Notes: generated by a model from the letters alone, not told the origin. Numbered from the stretch's first letter, positions 8,965 to 20,006 are shown. The stretch is 64,000 bases of DNA from Agromyces laixinhei (GCF_006337065.1 NZ_CP040872.1:2294001-2358000); one strand, 5' to 3'. Numbers and translations are program-made.

Positions 8965-9960
8965 TCAGCGCGTGTCGTCGGCCAGGATCCGGTTCATGAC
9001 GGCGACGGCCTCGGCCACCAACGCCACCCGTTCCGCGAGCGGCGCGTCGGCGCGGGCACAACCGACCTTCACGCCGGCCCACTCGAGCCGGCCCGCAGCC
9101 GTCACGACGTCGGCGACGGCCCGCTCGGTCATCAGCGAACTCGTCGTGCCATGCAGGATCTGCGGCGACGGAGCGAACGGCAGGTGCGCATCGATCCAGG
9201 CGGGCCCGAACTCGGTGTCGGTATCGGCCACGCCCGAAGCGATGAACCCCTTCAGAAGCCCGCGTCCGGCCGCCAGACGCGCGTGCTCCACCGCCGTATC
9301 GGTCGTGCGCCCCTCGATGACCGAGCGTCCCCAGTTGAGCGAGACACCGATGTCGGCACCCGAGCGCTCGATCGCGTCGAGCTCGTCTGCCAGATCGAGG
9401 AAGCCCTTCTCCGGCGCCCGGCCTTCCCGCCATGCGTCGCAATGCTCGAGCACGAGCTCGACGTCGCCCCAGTTCCACGCGGCGATCTCGTCGAGAGACC
9501 GGGCGAGCGCATCGGCGCTGCCCCGCGCACCCCTCGGCGCGCTGTGCAGCTCGACGACACCCACGACCGGTCGGGCCTGCGCATGGTCGAACGCGCGCAC
9601 GCCGTCGAGCAGCCGACGGACCTCGGCGACGGCGGCCTGGCGACCGCCGGCCTCGACGGACGCGAGACCGTACTCCGGTGCCGTCGCGATCCGGCCCATC
9701 GTGAACGGGATGTCGGTCACGACGGCCCGGAGCGCCGCAGGGAACCGGCGATGAAGCCAGCCGTCATCGTGCGGATGGATGCTGCCCGACCACGGCAGCT
9801 CCAGCGCCCCGACACCGGCTGTCGCGGCCAACGCCTCGAAGAACTCGGACTCGACGACCGGATCCCATGAGCGGTGCGCGGGCGACGCCGCATACGCCCC
9901 GACGACGAGGCCGGCGAATCGGCCTGATGCCGGTTCCGCCTCGGTGCCCGGGTCACTCAC
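8965..9960 (-). CDS. DUF4862 family protein
   Basis: A 331-residue soluble protein that I recognise as DUF4862, a family found mainly in Microbacteriaceae and relatives. The layout of alternating helices and strands, with 'GVGALELPW' early, 'PVVGVVELHSAPRG', 'DVELVLEHCDAW' and 'DIGVSLNWGRSVIEGR', suggests a TIM-barrel related to sugar-phosphate isomerase/epimerase folds; acidic and histidine residues at strand ends (E, EH) could form an active site. This fold is inference. It lies 4 bp upstream of the leuS stop on the same strand and may share its transcript. No function is assigned. Confidence 0.75.
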   Translation of the reverse strand: MSDPGTEAEPASGRFAGLVVGAYAASPAHRSWDPVVESEFFEALAATAGVGALELPWSGSIHPHDDGWLHRRFPAALRAVVTDIPFTMGRIATAPEYGLASVEAGGRQAAVAEVRRLLDGVRAFDHAQARPVVGVVELHSAPRGARGSADALARSLDEIAAWNWGDVELVLEHCDAWREGRAPEKGFLDLADELDAIERSGADIGVSLNWGRSVIEGRTTDTAVEHARLAAGRGLLKGFIASGVADTDTEFGPAWIDAHLPFAPSPQILHGTTSSLMTERAVADVVTAAGRLEWAGVKVGCARADAPLAERVALVAEAVAVMNRILADDTR

Positions 9961-9966
9961 GGTCGA

Positions 9967-12540
9967 TCAGGCCTTCGTCGCGATGTTCACGAGGCGCGGA
10001 GCGCGGACGATCACGTTCACGACCTCGCGCTCACCGACGGCGCGGGCGACCGCCGCCGAGGCACGCGCCATCGCCTCGAGCTCGGCGCCCGAGACCTTTG
10101 GCGACACTTCGAGGCGATCGCGCACCTTTCCGTCGACCTGTACGACGGCCGTCACCGACTCCTCGACGAGGAGCGCGGGATCGGCCTTGCGCCACGGCAC
10201 GAGCGCGACGGACGGCTCATAGCCGAGTCGCTGCCACATGTCTTCCGCGGCGAACGGTGCGAAGAGGTCGAGGATCATCGCAGTGACCTCCGATGCCTCG
10301 CGCACCGCGGCATCGCCGGCACCCGCGCCGGAGTCGATCGTCTTGCGCGTCGCGTTGACGAGTTCCATGAGCCGTGCAACCACGACGTTGAACTTGAACG
10401 CCTCGACGAGCGCCGGAGCATCCGCCAGCAGTCGATGCGTGATGCGGCGCAAGGCGATGTCGCCCGTCTTCCATTCGACATCGGGGGTCGAGGTGACCTC
10501 GCCCGAGATGCGCCAGGCACGCGCCAGGAACTTCGCGGAACCGACCGGCGAGACATCCGCCCAGTCGATGTCGTCTTCCGGCGGACCGGCGAACGCGAGC
10601 GTGACCCGCAGTGCATCGGCGCCGTGGGCCGCGAGCTCGCTCGCGAACTCGACGAGATTGCCCTTCGACTTCGACATCTTCGCGCCGTTCAGGATCACCA
10701 TGCCCTGGTTCAGGAGCGAGGTGAACGGTTCGGTGAAACTCAGGTACCCGAGATCGAAGAGCACCTTCGTGATGAACCGCGAATAGAGCAGGTGCAGGAT
10801 CGCGTGCTCGACCCCGCCGACGTACTGGTCGACGGGCAGCCACTTCTCGGCCTCGGCCGGATCGAACGCGCGCTCGTCGTTGTTCGGGTCGAGGTAGCGC
10901 AGGTAGTACCACGAACTGTCGACGAACGTGTCCATCGTGTCGGAGTCGCGCTGGGCGGCACCGCCGCAGTTCGGGCAGTCGACGTTGACCCACTCCTCGG
11001 CTGCTCCGAGCGGGCTCTTGCCCTTCGGCTTCAGGTCGAGCCCCGCGGCATCGGGCAGTCGCACCGGCAGTTCGGCCTCGGGAACCGGCACCTCACCGCA
11101 CGTCGGGCAGTGGATGATCGGGATCGGCGTGCCCCAGTAGCGCTGACGGGAGATCAGCCAGTCGCGCAGGCGGTAGTTCTTCGACGAACGGCCGAGGCCG
11201 CGCTCGGCGAGGATCTCGGTCACCCGGCGGATCGCGTTGGACTTGGAGAGCCCGTCGAGCGGACCCGAGTTCATGAGCCGGCCCTCGCCCGCGAGCGCGA
11301 TGCCGGTCGACGCGGGGTCTTCGACGGGCAGGTCGTCGGGCAGCACCGGGTCGCCGTTCTCGTCGAGCGGGATGACGGGGATGACGCCGGTGACCGGGGC
11401 ATTCGTGTCGACGACGACCCGCACCGGCAGGTCGAAGGCCCGAGCGAAGTCGAGGTCGCGCTGGTCGTGTGCCGGTACGGCCATGATCGCGCCGTGCCCG
11501 TAGTCGGCGAGCACGTAGTCGGCGGCCCAGATCGGCAGCCGCTCGCCGTTGACCGGGTTGATCGCGTAGCGCTCGAGGAAGACGCCCGTCTTCGGCCGGT
11601 CGGTCGAGAGCCGGTCGATGTCGCTCTCGGCACGGACCGAGTCGAGGTAGTCCTGGAAGCGTGCGCCCACCTCGGCCGAGGCTCCGCCCGCGAGCTCTGC
11701 CGCGAGCTCGGAGTCGGGCGCGACGACCATGAACGTCGTGCCGAAGAGGGTGTCGGGGCGAGTCGTGAAGACCGGGATGCGCTCTTCGCGCCCCTCGATC
11801 TCGAACTCCACGTCGGCGCCGGACGAGCGGCCGATCCAGTTGCGCTGCATCGACAGCACCTTCGCCGGCCAGGCGCCCTCGAGCTGGTTGAGGTCGTCGA
11901 GCAGCCGGTCGGCGTAGTCGGTGACCCGGAAGTACCACTGCGTGAGGGCCTTCTTCGTGACGACCGCGCCGCAGCGCTCGCAGTGGCCGTCGACGACCTG
12001 CTCGTTGGCGAGCACGGTCTGGTCGTTCGGACACCAGTTGACCTGGCCCGCCTTGCGGTACGCGATGCCCTGCTCGTAGAGCTTCAGGAAGAGCCACTGG
12101 TTCCACTTGTAGTACTCGGGGTCGCTCGTGTGCAGCTCCCGCGACCAGTCGAACGACGGCGCATATTGCCGGAAGGCGCGCTTCTGCTGCTCGATGTTCT
12201 CGTAGGTCCACGCGCGCGGGTCGACGCCGCGCTTGATGGCGGCGTTCTCGGCAGGCAGGCCGAAGGAGTCCCAGCCGACGGGGTGCAGCACATCGAACCC
12301 CTGGTGACGCCAGTACCTCGCGACGGTGTCGCCGTAGCCGAACGCCTCGGCGTGACCCATGTGCAGGTCGCCGGAGGGGTAGGAGAACATGTCGAGCACG
12401 TACTTGCGCGGCCGCGTGTCGCCGGCGCGACCTGCACGGAAGGGTTCGGACTCGTCCCACACGGGAAGCCACTTCGCCTGGATGGCGGCGAAGTCGTACG
12501 CGCCGGCATCGGCGTGCGCTGGGTCCTGGTCGTGTGCCAC
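9967..12540 (-). CDS. leuS: leucyl-tRNA synthetase
   Basis: An 857-residue class I synthetase that charges tRNA-Leu. The HIGH-type motif is HMGH (residues 60-63, after 'FSYPSGDL') and the KMSKS loop reads KMSKSKGNL near residue 620. The editing domain and zinc-like cysteines are visible ('[22 protein letters not shown]', 'HCPTCGEVP', 'DCPNCGG'). The frame is open far upstream into the pabB region, but the GTG at 12540 gives [11 protein letters not shown] and the normal distance to the catalytic domain. The length suits a bacterial LeuRS. Confidence 0.96.
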   Translation of the reverse strand: MAHDQDPAHADAGAYDFAAIQAKWLPVWDESEPFRAGRAGDTRPRKYVLDMFSYPSGDLHMGHAEAFGYGDTVARYWRHQGFDVLHPVGWDSFGLPAENAAIKRGVDPRAWTYENIEQQKRAFRQYAPSFDWSRELHTSDPEYYKWNQWLFLKLYEQGIAYRKAGQVNWCPNDQTVLANEQVVDGHCERCGAVVTKKALTQWYFRVTDYADRLLDDLNQLEGAWPAKVLSMQRNWIGRSSGADVEFEIEGREERIPVFTTRPDTLFGTTFMVVAPDSELAAELAGGASAEVGARFQDYLDSVRAESDIDRLSTDRPKTGVFLERYAINPVNGERLPIWAADYVLADYGHGAIMAVPAHDQRDLDFARAFDLPVRVVVDTNAPVTGVIPVIPLDENGDPVLPDDLPVEDPASTGIALAGEGRLMNSGPLDGLSKSNAIRRVTEILAERGLGRSSKNYRLRDWLISRQRYWGTPIPIIHCPTCGEVPVPEAELPVRLPDAAGLDLKPKGKSPLGAAEEWVNVDCPNCGGAAQRDSDTMDTFVDSSWYYLRYLDPNNDERAFDPAEAEKWLPVDQYVGGVEHAILHLLYSRFITKVLFDLGYLSFTEPFTSLLNQGMVILNGAKMSKSKGNLVEFASELAAHGADALRVTLAFAGPPEDDIDWADVSPVGSAKFLARAWRISGEVTSTPDVEWKTGDIALRRITHRLLADAPALVEAFKFNVVVARLMELVNATRKTIDSGAGAGDAAVREASEVTAMILDLFAPFAAEDMWQRLGYEPSVALVPWRKADPALLVEESVTAVVQVDGKVRDRLEVSPKVSGAELEAMARASAAVARAVGEREVVNVIVRAPRLVNIATKA

Positions 12541-12617
12541 GTGACTCTCAATCGTGTGTCGCTCGGGGAGGGGTTTCGGGCACGCCGGATCGCGGCGTAC
12601 TCGGACATCAAGACTAC

Positions 12618-14117
12618 TCACTCCGAGTCGCGGCCCGCGCCGAGAACTGCGAGCAGTGCGCGTGCCTTGACGCGGGTCTCCTCGATCTCCTCGGCTGCGA
12701 CCGAGAGCGCGGTGATGCCGCCGCCGGTGCCGATCGAGGCACCTCGCGGGGTGAGCACGATCGAGCGGATCACCATGGCCAGATCGGCGCTGCCGTCGAC
12801 GCCGAGGTACCCGAACGCACCGGAGTAGACACCCCGGGGCCCCTGCTCGAGCTCGTGCAGGATCGTCATGGCGCTGCGCTTCGGAGCCCCGGTCATGGAG
12901 CCGGCAGGGAACGCCGACTCCACGACATCGAGCGCGGTGAGCGGATGCCGCAGCCGCGCGGTCACCGTCGAGACGAGTTGGTGCACGTGCGCGTACTGCT
13001 CGACCTCGAGCAACCACGGCACCTCGACCGTGCCGAGCTCGGCGATGCGGCCGAGATCGTTGCGCATCAGATCGACGATCATGAGATTCTCCGCGCGCTC
13101 CTTCTCGCTCTCGACGAGCTCGCGGCGGAGCGCCTCGTCGGCGACGGGATCGCCGCTTCGCGGCCGAGTGCCCTTCATCGGCTTCGTCGTGACGAACCCG
13201 CCGGAGTCGACGCGGAGGAACTGCTCGGGCGAAGCGCTGAGCAGCGCGACGTCGCCGAAACGCACGTAACCGCCGTGATGGCTCGGGCTCGAGGCCCGCA
13301 GCGCCAGGTAGGCGGTGGCGGGGTCGGGGTGCACGTCGACGTCGATCCGGTTCGTGAGACAGAGCTGGTAGGCGTCGCCGCGCACGATCGCAGCCTGGCA
13401 CTCCGCGATGAGCCCCGTGTACCGCTCCGGGTCGTGGCGCCAACGTGCCGATCCGACGGCTCGACGCGCGTCTGCGGTCACCTGCGCGGCCGAGTCCCCC
13501 GGCACGGATGACGCGTCGAGCCCGTCGACGGCACGGGCGAGTTCCTCGTCCCAGCCGGCGACGGGCGCAGCTGCGTCCTCGACATCGTCGCCGTCGCCGT
13601 CGCCGTCGACCAGCCAGACGAGCCGCATCGAACGCGCGCCGTGATCGAACACGAGCGCCCGGTCGATGAACAGGAACGCGGCATCCGGAGTCTCGGCCTC
13701 GGCGATCGCCACCTCGTTCAGCTGCGCTCCGAGCTCGTAGCCGAACCAGCCGAACCAGCCGAGGGGCAGGGGGCAGTCGGCGAATGCGTCGGCCTCGTCG
13801 AGTGCGCTCGCGCCCGCGACCGGTCGACCTTCGCCGAGCACCCTGCCGAGCACCTCGAAGATCGATCCCGAGGTCGTGACCGGGGCCCGCACGGCCCCGT
13901 CGGCGAGAGGCAGCGACCGGGTCACGGTGCCCCGGAGCGCGTCGGCCGTCACGAACTCGGAGCCCGGGTTCGCGACCGCGAGCACGCTCGCGCCCGACGA
14001 GGCGTCTGCGCCGCCGTCGAGCCATACGACGTGCGTCGACTCGGCGTACAGCGCGGTGAAGACCGCGTCGGGTTCGCGCCACCCCGGCAGAGTGCGGTGG
14101 CGGAGGCGACGCGGCAT
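12618..14117 (-). CDS. pabB: aminodeoxychorismate synthase component I
   Basis: A 499-residue chorismate-binding enzyme; with a glutaminase partner it makes 4-amino-4-deoxychorismate for folate. The key discriminator is PMKGTRPR near residues 311-318: the lysine in PxKGT is the PabB nucleophile, whereas anthranilate synthase TrpE has alanine there. Further motifs are '[16 protein letters not shown]' and '[11 protein letters not shown]' near residue 404. A glutaminase (pabA) or lyase (pabC) gene is not in the window. The start at 14117 is 13 bp after the cydC stop. Confusion with TrpE or isochorismate synthase is unlikely given that lysine. Confidence 0.9.
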   Translation of the reverse strand: MPRRLRHRTLPGWREPDAVFTALYAESTHVVWLDGGADASSGASVLAVANPGSEFVTADALRGTVTRSLPLADGAVRAPVTTSGSIFEVLGRVLGEGRPVAGASALDEADAFADCPLPLGWFGWFGYELGAQLNEVAIAEAETPDAAFLFIDRALVFDHGARSMRLVWLVDGDGDGDDVEDAAAPVAGWDEELARAVDGLDASSVPGDSAAQVTADARRAVGSARWRHDPERYTGLIAECQAAIVRGDAYQLCLTNRIDVDVHPDPATAYLALRASSPSHHGGYVRFGDVALLSASPEQFLRVDSGGFVTTKPMKGTRPRSGDPVADEALRRELVESEKERAENLMIVDLMRNDLGRIAELGTVEVPWLLEVEQYAHVHQLVSTVTARLRHPLTALDVVESAFPAGSMTGAPKRSAMTILHELEQGPRGVYSGAFGYLGVDGSADLAMVIRSIVLTPRGASIGTGGGITALSVAAEEIEETRVKARALLAVLGAGRDSE

Positions 14118-14130
14118 CCCCTCAGCCTAA

Positions 14131-15876
14131 TCAGGGCTGTGCGCCGCCCGGAACGCCGGCAGACGGGAACGCCGGCAGACGGCCGTGTTCGATCGTCACC
14201 ACGCGATCGACGAGTGACCGGTCGACCGGAGCATGCGAGATGAGCACCACACTGCAGCCGGTGCGAGTCGCGGCGTCGGTCAGATCGCGCAGCAGTGCGT
14301 CGGCATGCGCGGGGTCGACGCTCGCCGTCGGTTCGTCGAGCACGAGCACCGGAAAGCGGGCGAGCATCGCGCGGGCCAGTGCGATGCGCTGCGCCTGCCC
14401 ACCCGAGACGAGGGCGCCGCGCTCGCCCACCTTCGCGCCCAGTCCGCCGCGCTCATCGACCCAGTCGCGCAGGCCCACCCGGCCCAGCACCTCGAGCAGT
14501 TCGTCGTCGCTCGCCGTGTCGCGCGCGAAGATGAGGTTCTGGCGGACATCTTCGTCGAAGAGCCACGGTCGCTGCTCGACGAGGCCCACGAGGCCGCGCA
14601 CCTCGGCAGGATCGAGTGTCGAGGCTTCCACGCCGCCGAGCCGGTACGAGCCCGCGTAGTCGAGGAACCGAACCAGCACGTGGGCGAGCGTGGTCTTGCC
14701 CGCGCCGGATCCACCGCGGACGAGCAGGCGTTCGCCGGGTGCGATCGTGAGGTCGACGCGGTCCAGCGCTGCTCCCGTGCCGTCCGCGGTGACGCCTCCG
14801 GCGCCATCGGCGGCCGTCGGCGGCCAGCTCGCACGCACCCCGCGCAGCTCGATCATCGGCGGCCGATCGGACGCCGGCGGCGCGGCCGGCGCCACCGGCG
14901 CCAGGGGGATGCCGGCCGGCACCGTGTCGGGCACGGCGCTCGCGACTCGCGTGGCGCTCGCCCGCGCGAGTCGGAGCGACGATGCGGCGAGCGGCACGGC
15001 CGTCGCGACCTCTGCGATCGCGAGCGGCACGAGGCAGAGCATGGCGAAGGTCGGGCCGTCGATGCGGCCGTCGTGCAGAAGCGGCACCGCCGCCGCGAGG
15101 CTCGCGGCCACGGCGAAGCCGCCGATCGTGCTCATCGCCGCTGCCGCGACGCCCGTGGCTGCCGCGCGCGTGCGCGTCGCTCGCGCATACCGATCACCGA
15201 GTTCGTCGATGCGCCGACGACCGACTGCCGCGGCATCGAAGGCCACGAGCACGTCGAGCGTCTGCACGTACTCGACGACCGCCGCCTGCAGTTCGCCGCG
15301 AAGCGGCGCCGTCGTGCGCTCGGCCCGGGCGAGCGCACGCTGCTGCACGAGAAGCGCGCCGCCGATGCCCACGACGAGGCAGACGAGCACCGCGAGCGCC
15401 GACTGCGGTGCGATGAACCCGATGCCGACGACGGCGGCCGCGAGCACGATCGCCGCGCTCACGAGCGGCTGCACCGCCCGCAACGGCACGTTCTGCAGCT
15501 CGTCGACATCGCTCACGAATCGATCGAGCAGATCGCCTCGTCGCACGGACGCGATGCCGTCGGGGGCGACCGGCAGCATGCGCTCGAACACGTCCGAGCG
15601 GATCGCAGCGAGCTGCCTGAACGAGGCGTCGTGGCCGCTCAGTCGCTCGAGGTAGCGGAACACCGAGCGGCCGAGCGCGAACGCACGAACACCCACGATC
15701 GCCATCGAGAGGTACAGCACGGGGGGCTGCTCATCCGCACGCGCGATCAACCAGGCCGAACAGGCGAGCAGGACGACGCTCGATCCGGCCGAACCGATGC
15801 CGAACAGCACAGCAGGGGCGAACCGGCGCCAGTTCGGAATGGCACGGCGCAGGATGTCACGGGCCGGATCAGACAC
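14131..15876 (-). CDS. cydC: CydC half of the thiol-exporting ABC transporter CydDC
   Basis: A 581-residue ABC exporter subunit with an N-terminal six-helix membrane domain (about 15-300) and a C-terminal ATPase. Walker A GGSGAGKTT, signature VSGGQAQR and Walker B VLVLDEPTAS are all intact. In E. coli CydDC exports cysteine and glutathione and is needed to assemble cytochrome bd. The Ala/Pro-rich linker between the halves (about 325-375) is long. Its start overlaps the end of cydD by 8 bp, indicating translational coupling in a cydABDC operon. Assignment to CydC rather than a generic exporter rests largely on this context. Confidence 0.92.
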   Translation of the reverse strand: MSDPARDILRRAIPNWRRFAPAVLFGIGSAGSSVVLLACSAWLIARADEQPPVLYLSMAIVGVRAFALGRSVFRYLERLSGHDASFRQLAAIRSDVFERMLPVAPDGIASVRRGDLLDRFVSDVDELQNVPLRAVQPLVSAAIVLAAAVVGIGFIAPQSALAVLVCLVVGIGGALLVQQRALARAERTTAPLRGELQAAVVEYVQTLDVLVAFDAAAVGRRRIDELGDRYARATRTRAAATGVAAAAMSTIGGFAVAASLAAAVPLLHDGRIDGPTFAMLCLVPLAIAEVATAVPLAASSLRLARASATRVASAVPDTVPAGIPLAPVAPAAPPASDRPPMIELRGVRASWPPTAADGAGGVTADGTGAALDRVDLTIAPGERLLVRGGSGAGKTTLAHVLVRFLDYAGSYRLGGVEASTLDPAEVRGLVGLVEQRPWLFDEDVRQNLIFARDTASDDELLEVLGRVGLRDWVDERGGLGAKVGERGALVSGGQAQRIALARAMLARFPVLVLDEPTASVDPAHADALLRDLTDAATRTGCSVVLISHAPVDRSLVDRVVTIEHGRLPAFPSAGVPGGAQP

Positions 15877-17533
15877 GGGCCGCCTCCAACTCGATCACGC
15901 GGTCGGCGTCGTCGGCGAGTGCCGCGCGATGGGTCGACACGACGACGATCCGTCCCTCCGCGACGAGCTCGAGGAGCGCGCTGCCGAGCTCGGACTCGCG
16001 GCCGGCGTCCTGCGCAGAACTCGGCTCGTCGAGGAGCAGCAGCGGGGCGTCGCGAGCGAGCAGGCGATGGATCGCCCGAGCGGTCGCGACACGCTGCGCC
16101 TGACCGCCCGAGAGCCCGGAACCACCCGGTCCGAGCCGCAACTCGGGATCGAGGTCGACGCCCGCGAGCCGGCAGGCGCGAGTGCAGAGCGCGGGGTCGG
16201 CGTGCTCGTCGCCGAGCCTGACGTTCGAGGCGATCGTGCCGGCGAGCAGTGCCGTCGTCTGGCCCGACCACGCGATCTGCGACCGGCTGCTCGCGCCCTC
16301 ACCGGTGCGTGCACCGAGCCTTCCCCCATCGAGTCGGGCCTCCCCCTCGAACACCGCGAAGCCGAGCAGCGCGGAGAACAGGCTCGACTTGCCCGAGCCG
16401 CTCGCCCCGATCACCGCGACGAGCTCGCCCCGATGCGCCTCGAGATCGAAGCCGTCGAGCACGACCCGGTCACCGCGCAGGACCCGGATGCCGCGGAGCC
16501 GCAGCCCCTCACCGACATCCGCGATCTCGTCGGTTCCGTCGGTCTCGCCGATGTCATCGCATACCGGTGCCCGGCCCTCCCGCTCGCTCGCGTCGAGCAG
16601 GTCGAACGCGTCGACCGACGCTTCGACTCCCTCGGTCGAGGCGTGGAAGGCGGCGCCGACGTTCCGGAGCGGGAGGAAGACCTCGGGCGCGAGCACGAGC
16701 ACGAACAATCCCGCGATGAGGGTCATGTCGCCGACGACGAGTCGCAGGCCGATCGAGACGGCGACGAGGGCGACGGAGAGGCTCGCCGCGAATTCGAGGG
16801 TGAAGCCCGAGAGGAAGGTGATGCGCAGCACTTTCATGGCGTGTGAGCGGTAGTCGTCGGTCACGGCCCGGATCCGTGCCGTCTGCCGCTCGGCACGACG
16901 GAAGAGCAGCAGCGTCGACAGCCCGCCGACGACCTCGAGGAAGCCGCGTGAGAGTGTCGCGAGACTCTCCCACTGTCGTCGTTGCACGACCTGGGTGGCC
17001 ATGCCGATGAGCGCCATGAACACGGGGATGAGCGGCAGCACGATGACGAGCACGAGCCCCGAGAGCGGGTCGGCGAACCACGCCATCGTGACGAGCACGG
17101 GCGTGACGACGATCGTCGACACGAGCTGCGGCAGATACTGCCCGAAGTACGCGTCGAGCGCGTCGAGGCCGGGCCCGAGCAGCGTCGCGATGCGCGCGGT
17201 CGGAAAACCGGGCAGCCCCTCCGGGTCGGCCTCGAGCGCCTCGAGCAGTTCGCGCCTCAGCTCACCCTTCACCCGGGTGGCGCCGGCCGTGCCCACGACG
17301 TCCCACGCCCACGCGGCGGCGGCGCGAACGGATGCCGCGGCGACGAGCAGCACGAGCAGCGACACGGCCTCGGGCATTCGCCTGCCGTCGAGGATGCCCG
17401 TCACGAGGGTGGCGAGCGCCCACGCGAACGCGACGATGGCGCCGCTCTGCACGAGCGCCAGGGCACCGCCGGCGGCAATGAAGCGGCGGGCGGATCGGGA
17501 GCGGCGAAGGAGCCGCGGATCGAGCGGTTTCAC
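15869..17533 (-). CDS. cydD: CydD half of the thiol-exporting ABC transporter CydDC
   Basis: A 554-residue membrane ABC subunit, the partner of CydC. The membrane domain spans roughly 20-300 ('GAIVAFAWALATLVTGIL' is the first helix); the ATPase shows GASGSGKSS, LSGGQAQR and LLLLDEPSSAQD. The aspartate after SSAQ replaces the usual SVD of the D-loop, a small oddity common in CydD. It begins next to the cydB stop with no intergenic base, so the four cyd genes are one operon. Start is an ATG at 17533; the length is normal. Confidence 0.93.
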   Translation of the reverse strand: MKPLDPRLLRRSRSARRFIAAGGALALVQSGAIVAFAWALATLVTGILDGRRMPEAVSLLVLLVAAASVRAAAAWAWDVVGTAGATRVKGELRRELLEALEADPEGLPGFPTARIATLLGPGLDALDAYFGQYLPQLVSTIVVTPVLVTMAWFADPLSGLVLVIVLPLIPVFMALIGMATQVVQRRQWESLATLSRGFLEVVGGLSTLLLFRRAERQTARIRAVTDDYRSHAMKVLRITFLSGFTLEFAASLSVALVAVSIGLRLVVGDMTLIAGLFVLVLAPEVFLPLRNVGAAFHASTEGVEASVDAFDLLDASEREGRAPVCDDIGETDGTDEIADVGEGLRLRGIRVLRGDRVVLDGFDLEAHRGELVAVIGASGSGKSSLFSALLGFAVFEGEARLDGGRLGARTGEGASSRSQIAWSGQTTALLAGTIASNVRLGDEHADPALCTRACRLAGVDLDPELRLGPGGSGLSGGQAQRVATARAIHRLLARDAPLLLLDEPSSAQDAGRESELGSALLELVAEGRIVVVSTHRAALADDADRVIELEAARV

Positions 17534-18538
17534 CTAGTGCGCAGCCGCCTCGATCGTGTCGCGTGAGACGCGTTTGCGGAAGACCCAGTACGTCCAGCCC
17601 TGGTAGAGGAGCACGAGCGGAAGGAAGACCACGGCGACCCAGCTCATGACGGTGAGCGTGTACGTCGAGCTCGAGGCGTTCACGATCGTGAGGCTGTTCG
17701 CCGGGTCGTTCGATGCCGGCATCACGTCGGGGAACAACGCGGCGAAGAGCGCGAACACCGCGGCCGCGACCGTGACGGCCAGCAGGGTGAAGGCGATGCC
17801 CTCCGCGCCGCGCAGGTTGGCGAGCCATCCGCCGATCAATGCGATCGCGGCGACGACCGCGAGGATCCAGAACCAGGGTGTGCCGTATGCGAGACCCGTC
17901 CAGAGCAGGAACGCGGCAGCGACGACGATCGTGATGAGACCCGACTTCGCGGCGAGGCGCCGGGCGCGCTCGCGCAACTCGCCCTCGGTCTTCAGCGAGG
18001 CGAAGATGACCCCGTGGGTGAAGAAGAGCAGCAGCGTCGTGAGACCGCCGAGCAGCGCGTACGGGTTCAGCAGATCGAAGAGCGTGCCCGTGTAGTTGTG
18101 ATCCGCGTCGAGGGGCACCCCCTGCACGATGTTCGCGAACGCGACGCCCCAGAGCAGTGCCGGCACGGCGGAGCCCACGACGATCATGCCGTCGAACCAC
18201 TTCTTCCACTTCGACTCGGGTCGCTGATGGCGGTACTCGAACGAGACGCCGCGAGCGATGAGCGCGAGCAGGATGAGGAGCAATGCGAGGTAGAACCCCG
18301 AGAAGAGCGTGGCATACCACTCGGGGAACGCCGCGAAGAGCGAGGCTCCCGCGACGATCACCCACGTCTCGTTGAGATCCCAGACGGGGCCGATCGTGTT
18401 GATGAGCACGCGGCGATCGGTGTCGTCCCTGCCGAGGAACGGGAGGGACATGCCGACGCCGAAGTCGAAGCCGTCGAGCACGAAGTAGCCGACGAAGAGG
18501 AACGCGACGATCCAGAACCAGAGCACTGTGAGATCCAT
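17534..18538 (-). CDS. cydB: cytochrome bd ubiquinol/menaquinol oxidase subunit II
   Basis: A 334-residue integral membrane subunit of the high-affinity terminal oxidase bd, which reduces oxygen to water using quinol without pumping protons. The family N-terminus 'LWFWIVAFLFVGYFVLDGFDFG' is intact, followed by several hydrophobic helices and 'GPVWDLNETWVI', a strongly conserved CydB motif. It has a good ribosome-binding site (AGAAGGACA). It starts 12 bp after the cydA stop and is followed immediately by cydD. Confidence 0.96.
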   Translation of the reverse strand: MDLTVLWFWIVAFLFVGYFVLDGFDFGVGMSLPFLGRDDTDRRVLINTIGPVWDLNETWVIVAGASLFAAFPEWYATLFSGFYLALLLILLALIARGVSFEYRHQRPESKWKKWFDGMIVVGSAVPALLWGVAFANIVQGVPLDADHNYTGTLFDLLNPYALLGGLTTLLLFFTHGVIFASLKTEGELRERARRLAAKSGLITIVVAAAFLLWTGLAYGTPWFWILAVVAAIALIGGWLANLRGAEGIAFTLLAVTVAAAVFALFAALFPDVMPASNDPANSLTIVNASSSTYTLTVMSWVAVVFLPLVLLYQGWTYWVFRKRVSRDTIEAAAH

Positions 18539-18550
18539 GGCGGTGTCCTT

Positions 18551-19963
18551 CTAGTAGACCGTCGAGGCGGGCTCGACGCGGCCGGTTTCGGGATCGGGTT
18601 CGCCGACTTCCGGCGGGCCCTTCCGGATGGCGCGGATGATGAGGCGCACCTCGACGACGGCGAGGGCGCCGTAGATGAGGGTGAACGCCACGAGCGAGAT
18701 GAGCACGTCGAGTCCGGTCACGTTCGGCGAGACGGCCGATTCCGTCGGCAGCAGGCTGAACACGATCCAGGGCTGACGCCCCATCTCGGTGAAGACCCAG
18801 CCGACGATCATCGCGGCGAGCGAGAGCGGGAAGCTCCAGACGGCGACCCTCCAGATCCACGTCTGCTTCGGCATCCGTCCCCGACGTGTCAGCCAGAGGC
18901 CGACGACGGCGACGAGCACGTGGGCGAGCCCGAGGCCGATCATCCAGCGGAACGACCAGTACGTGACCCAGATGATCGGCGTGTAGTCGCCGGGTCCGTA
19001 GAGCTCCTGGTACTGCGCCTGCAGATCGTTGATGCCTTCGACGCAGCCGTCGAAGGTGTGTGTCGACAGGAACGAGAGCAGGTAGGGCACGCGGATCGAG
19101 AAGAGCTCGGTCGAGCCGTCGGGGGTGCCGAGGGTGAAGATCGAGAAGGAGGCGTCCGCGCCGCACGCCGTGTCGTACATCGCCTCGGCCGCCGCCATCT
19201 TCATCGGCTGGGTCGCGACCATGGCGAGGCTCAGCTGGTCGCCGAACAGGGTCGTGAGGATGCCGGAACCGACCATCACCCAGAGGCCGAACTTCAGGGC
19301 GGGACGCATGGTGTCGAGGTGCTGATTGCGGGCGAGGTGCCACGCGGCGGCGCTGATGATGAGACCGGCCGACACCATGAAGCTCGCGGCGATCGTATGC
19401 GGAAACGCTGCGAGCGCGACCGGATTGGCGAGCAGTTCGCCGATGTCGACGAGTTCGGCACGGCCTCGCTCGACGTTCATCTCGTAGCCGACCGGGTTCT
19501 GCATGAACGCGTTCGCGGCGATGATGAAATACGCCGAGACGATCGAGCCGATAGCGGTGCACCAGATGGTGGCGAGGTGGAGTCCGCGCGGGAGCTTGTC
19601 CCAGCCGAAGATCCAGAGTCCGATGAAGGTCGCCTCGAAGAAGAAGGCGAGCAGACCCTCGAGCGCGAGCGGGGCGCCGAAGACATCGCCGACGAATCGT
19701 GAATACTCCGACCAGTTCATGCCGAACTGGAACTCCTGCACGATGCCGGTGACGACGCCCATCGCGAAGTTGATGAGGAAGATCGTGCCGAAGAATCTCG
19801 TGATCCTCAGGTACTCGGCCTTCCCCGTGCGGTGCCAGGCCGTCTGGAAGACGGCCGTCGAGGTCGCGAGTCCGATCGTGATCGGCACGAAGAGGAAGTG
19901 GTAGACGGTGGTGAGCCCGAACTGCCACCGGGAGAGAAGCAGCGGATCCAGCAACTCGTTCAA
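18551..19963 (-). CDS. cydA: cytochrome bd oxidase subunit I
   Basis: A 470-residue haem-binding subunit (b558, b595 and d haems) carrying the quinol site. Typical segments include 'DPLLLSRWQFGLTTVYHFLFVP' at the N-terminus, 'GMNWSEYSRFVGDVFGAPLALEGL' and 'EMGRQPWIVF'. I prefer a TTG start at 19963 (MNELLDPLLL): AAAGGGA lies about 8 bp upstream. The alternative GTG at 19981 would put that ribosome-binding site inside the gene. It is first in cydABDC and divergent from the BlaI-type gene; the tandem operator at 20007-20045 lies within its promoter region, suggesting control by that repressor (inference). Confidence 0.95.
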   Translation of the reverse strand: MNELLDPLLLSRWQFGLTTVYHFLFVPITIGLATSTAVFQTAWHRTGKAEYLRITRFFGTIFLINFAMGVVTGIVQEFQFGMNWSEYSRFVGDVFGAPLALEGLLAFFFEATFIGLWIFGWDKLPRGLHLATIWCTAIGSIVSAYFIIAANAFMQNPVGYEMNVERGRAELVDIGELLANPVALAAFPHTIAASFMVSAGLIISAAAWHLARNQHLDTMRPALKFGLWVMVGSGILTTLFGDQLSLAMVATQPMKMAAAEAMYDTACGADASFSIFTLGTPDGSTELFSIRVPYLLSFLSTHTFDGCVEGINDLQAQYQELYGPGDYTPIIWVTYWSFRWMIGLGLAHVLVAVVGLWLTRRGRMPKQTWIWRVAVWSFPLSLAAMIVGWVFTEMGRQPWIVFSLLPTESAVSPNVTGLDVLISLVAFTLIYGALAVVEVRLIIRAIRKGPPEVGEPDPETGRVEPASTVY

Positions 19964-20006
19964 GAGCGGTCCCTTTCGCACGCGATCGTGTCGTGACGTG
20001 GTCGGT

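Noticed and set aside
10435..12828. A 797-codon plus-strand open frame across leuS and the pabB end
   Set aside because: Same antisense effect of GC-rich codons; leuS is intact with its catalytic motifs.
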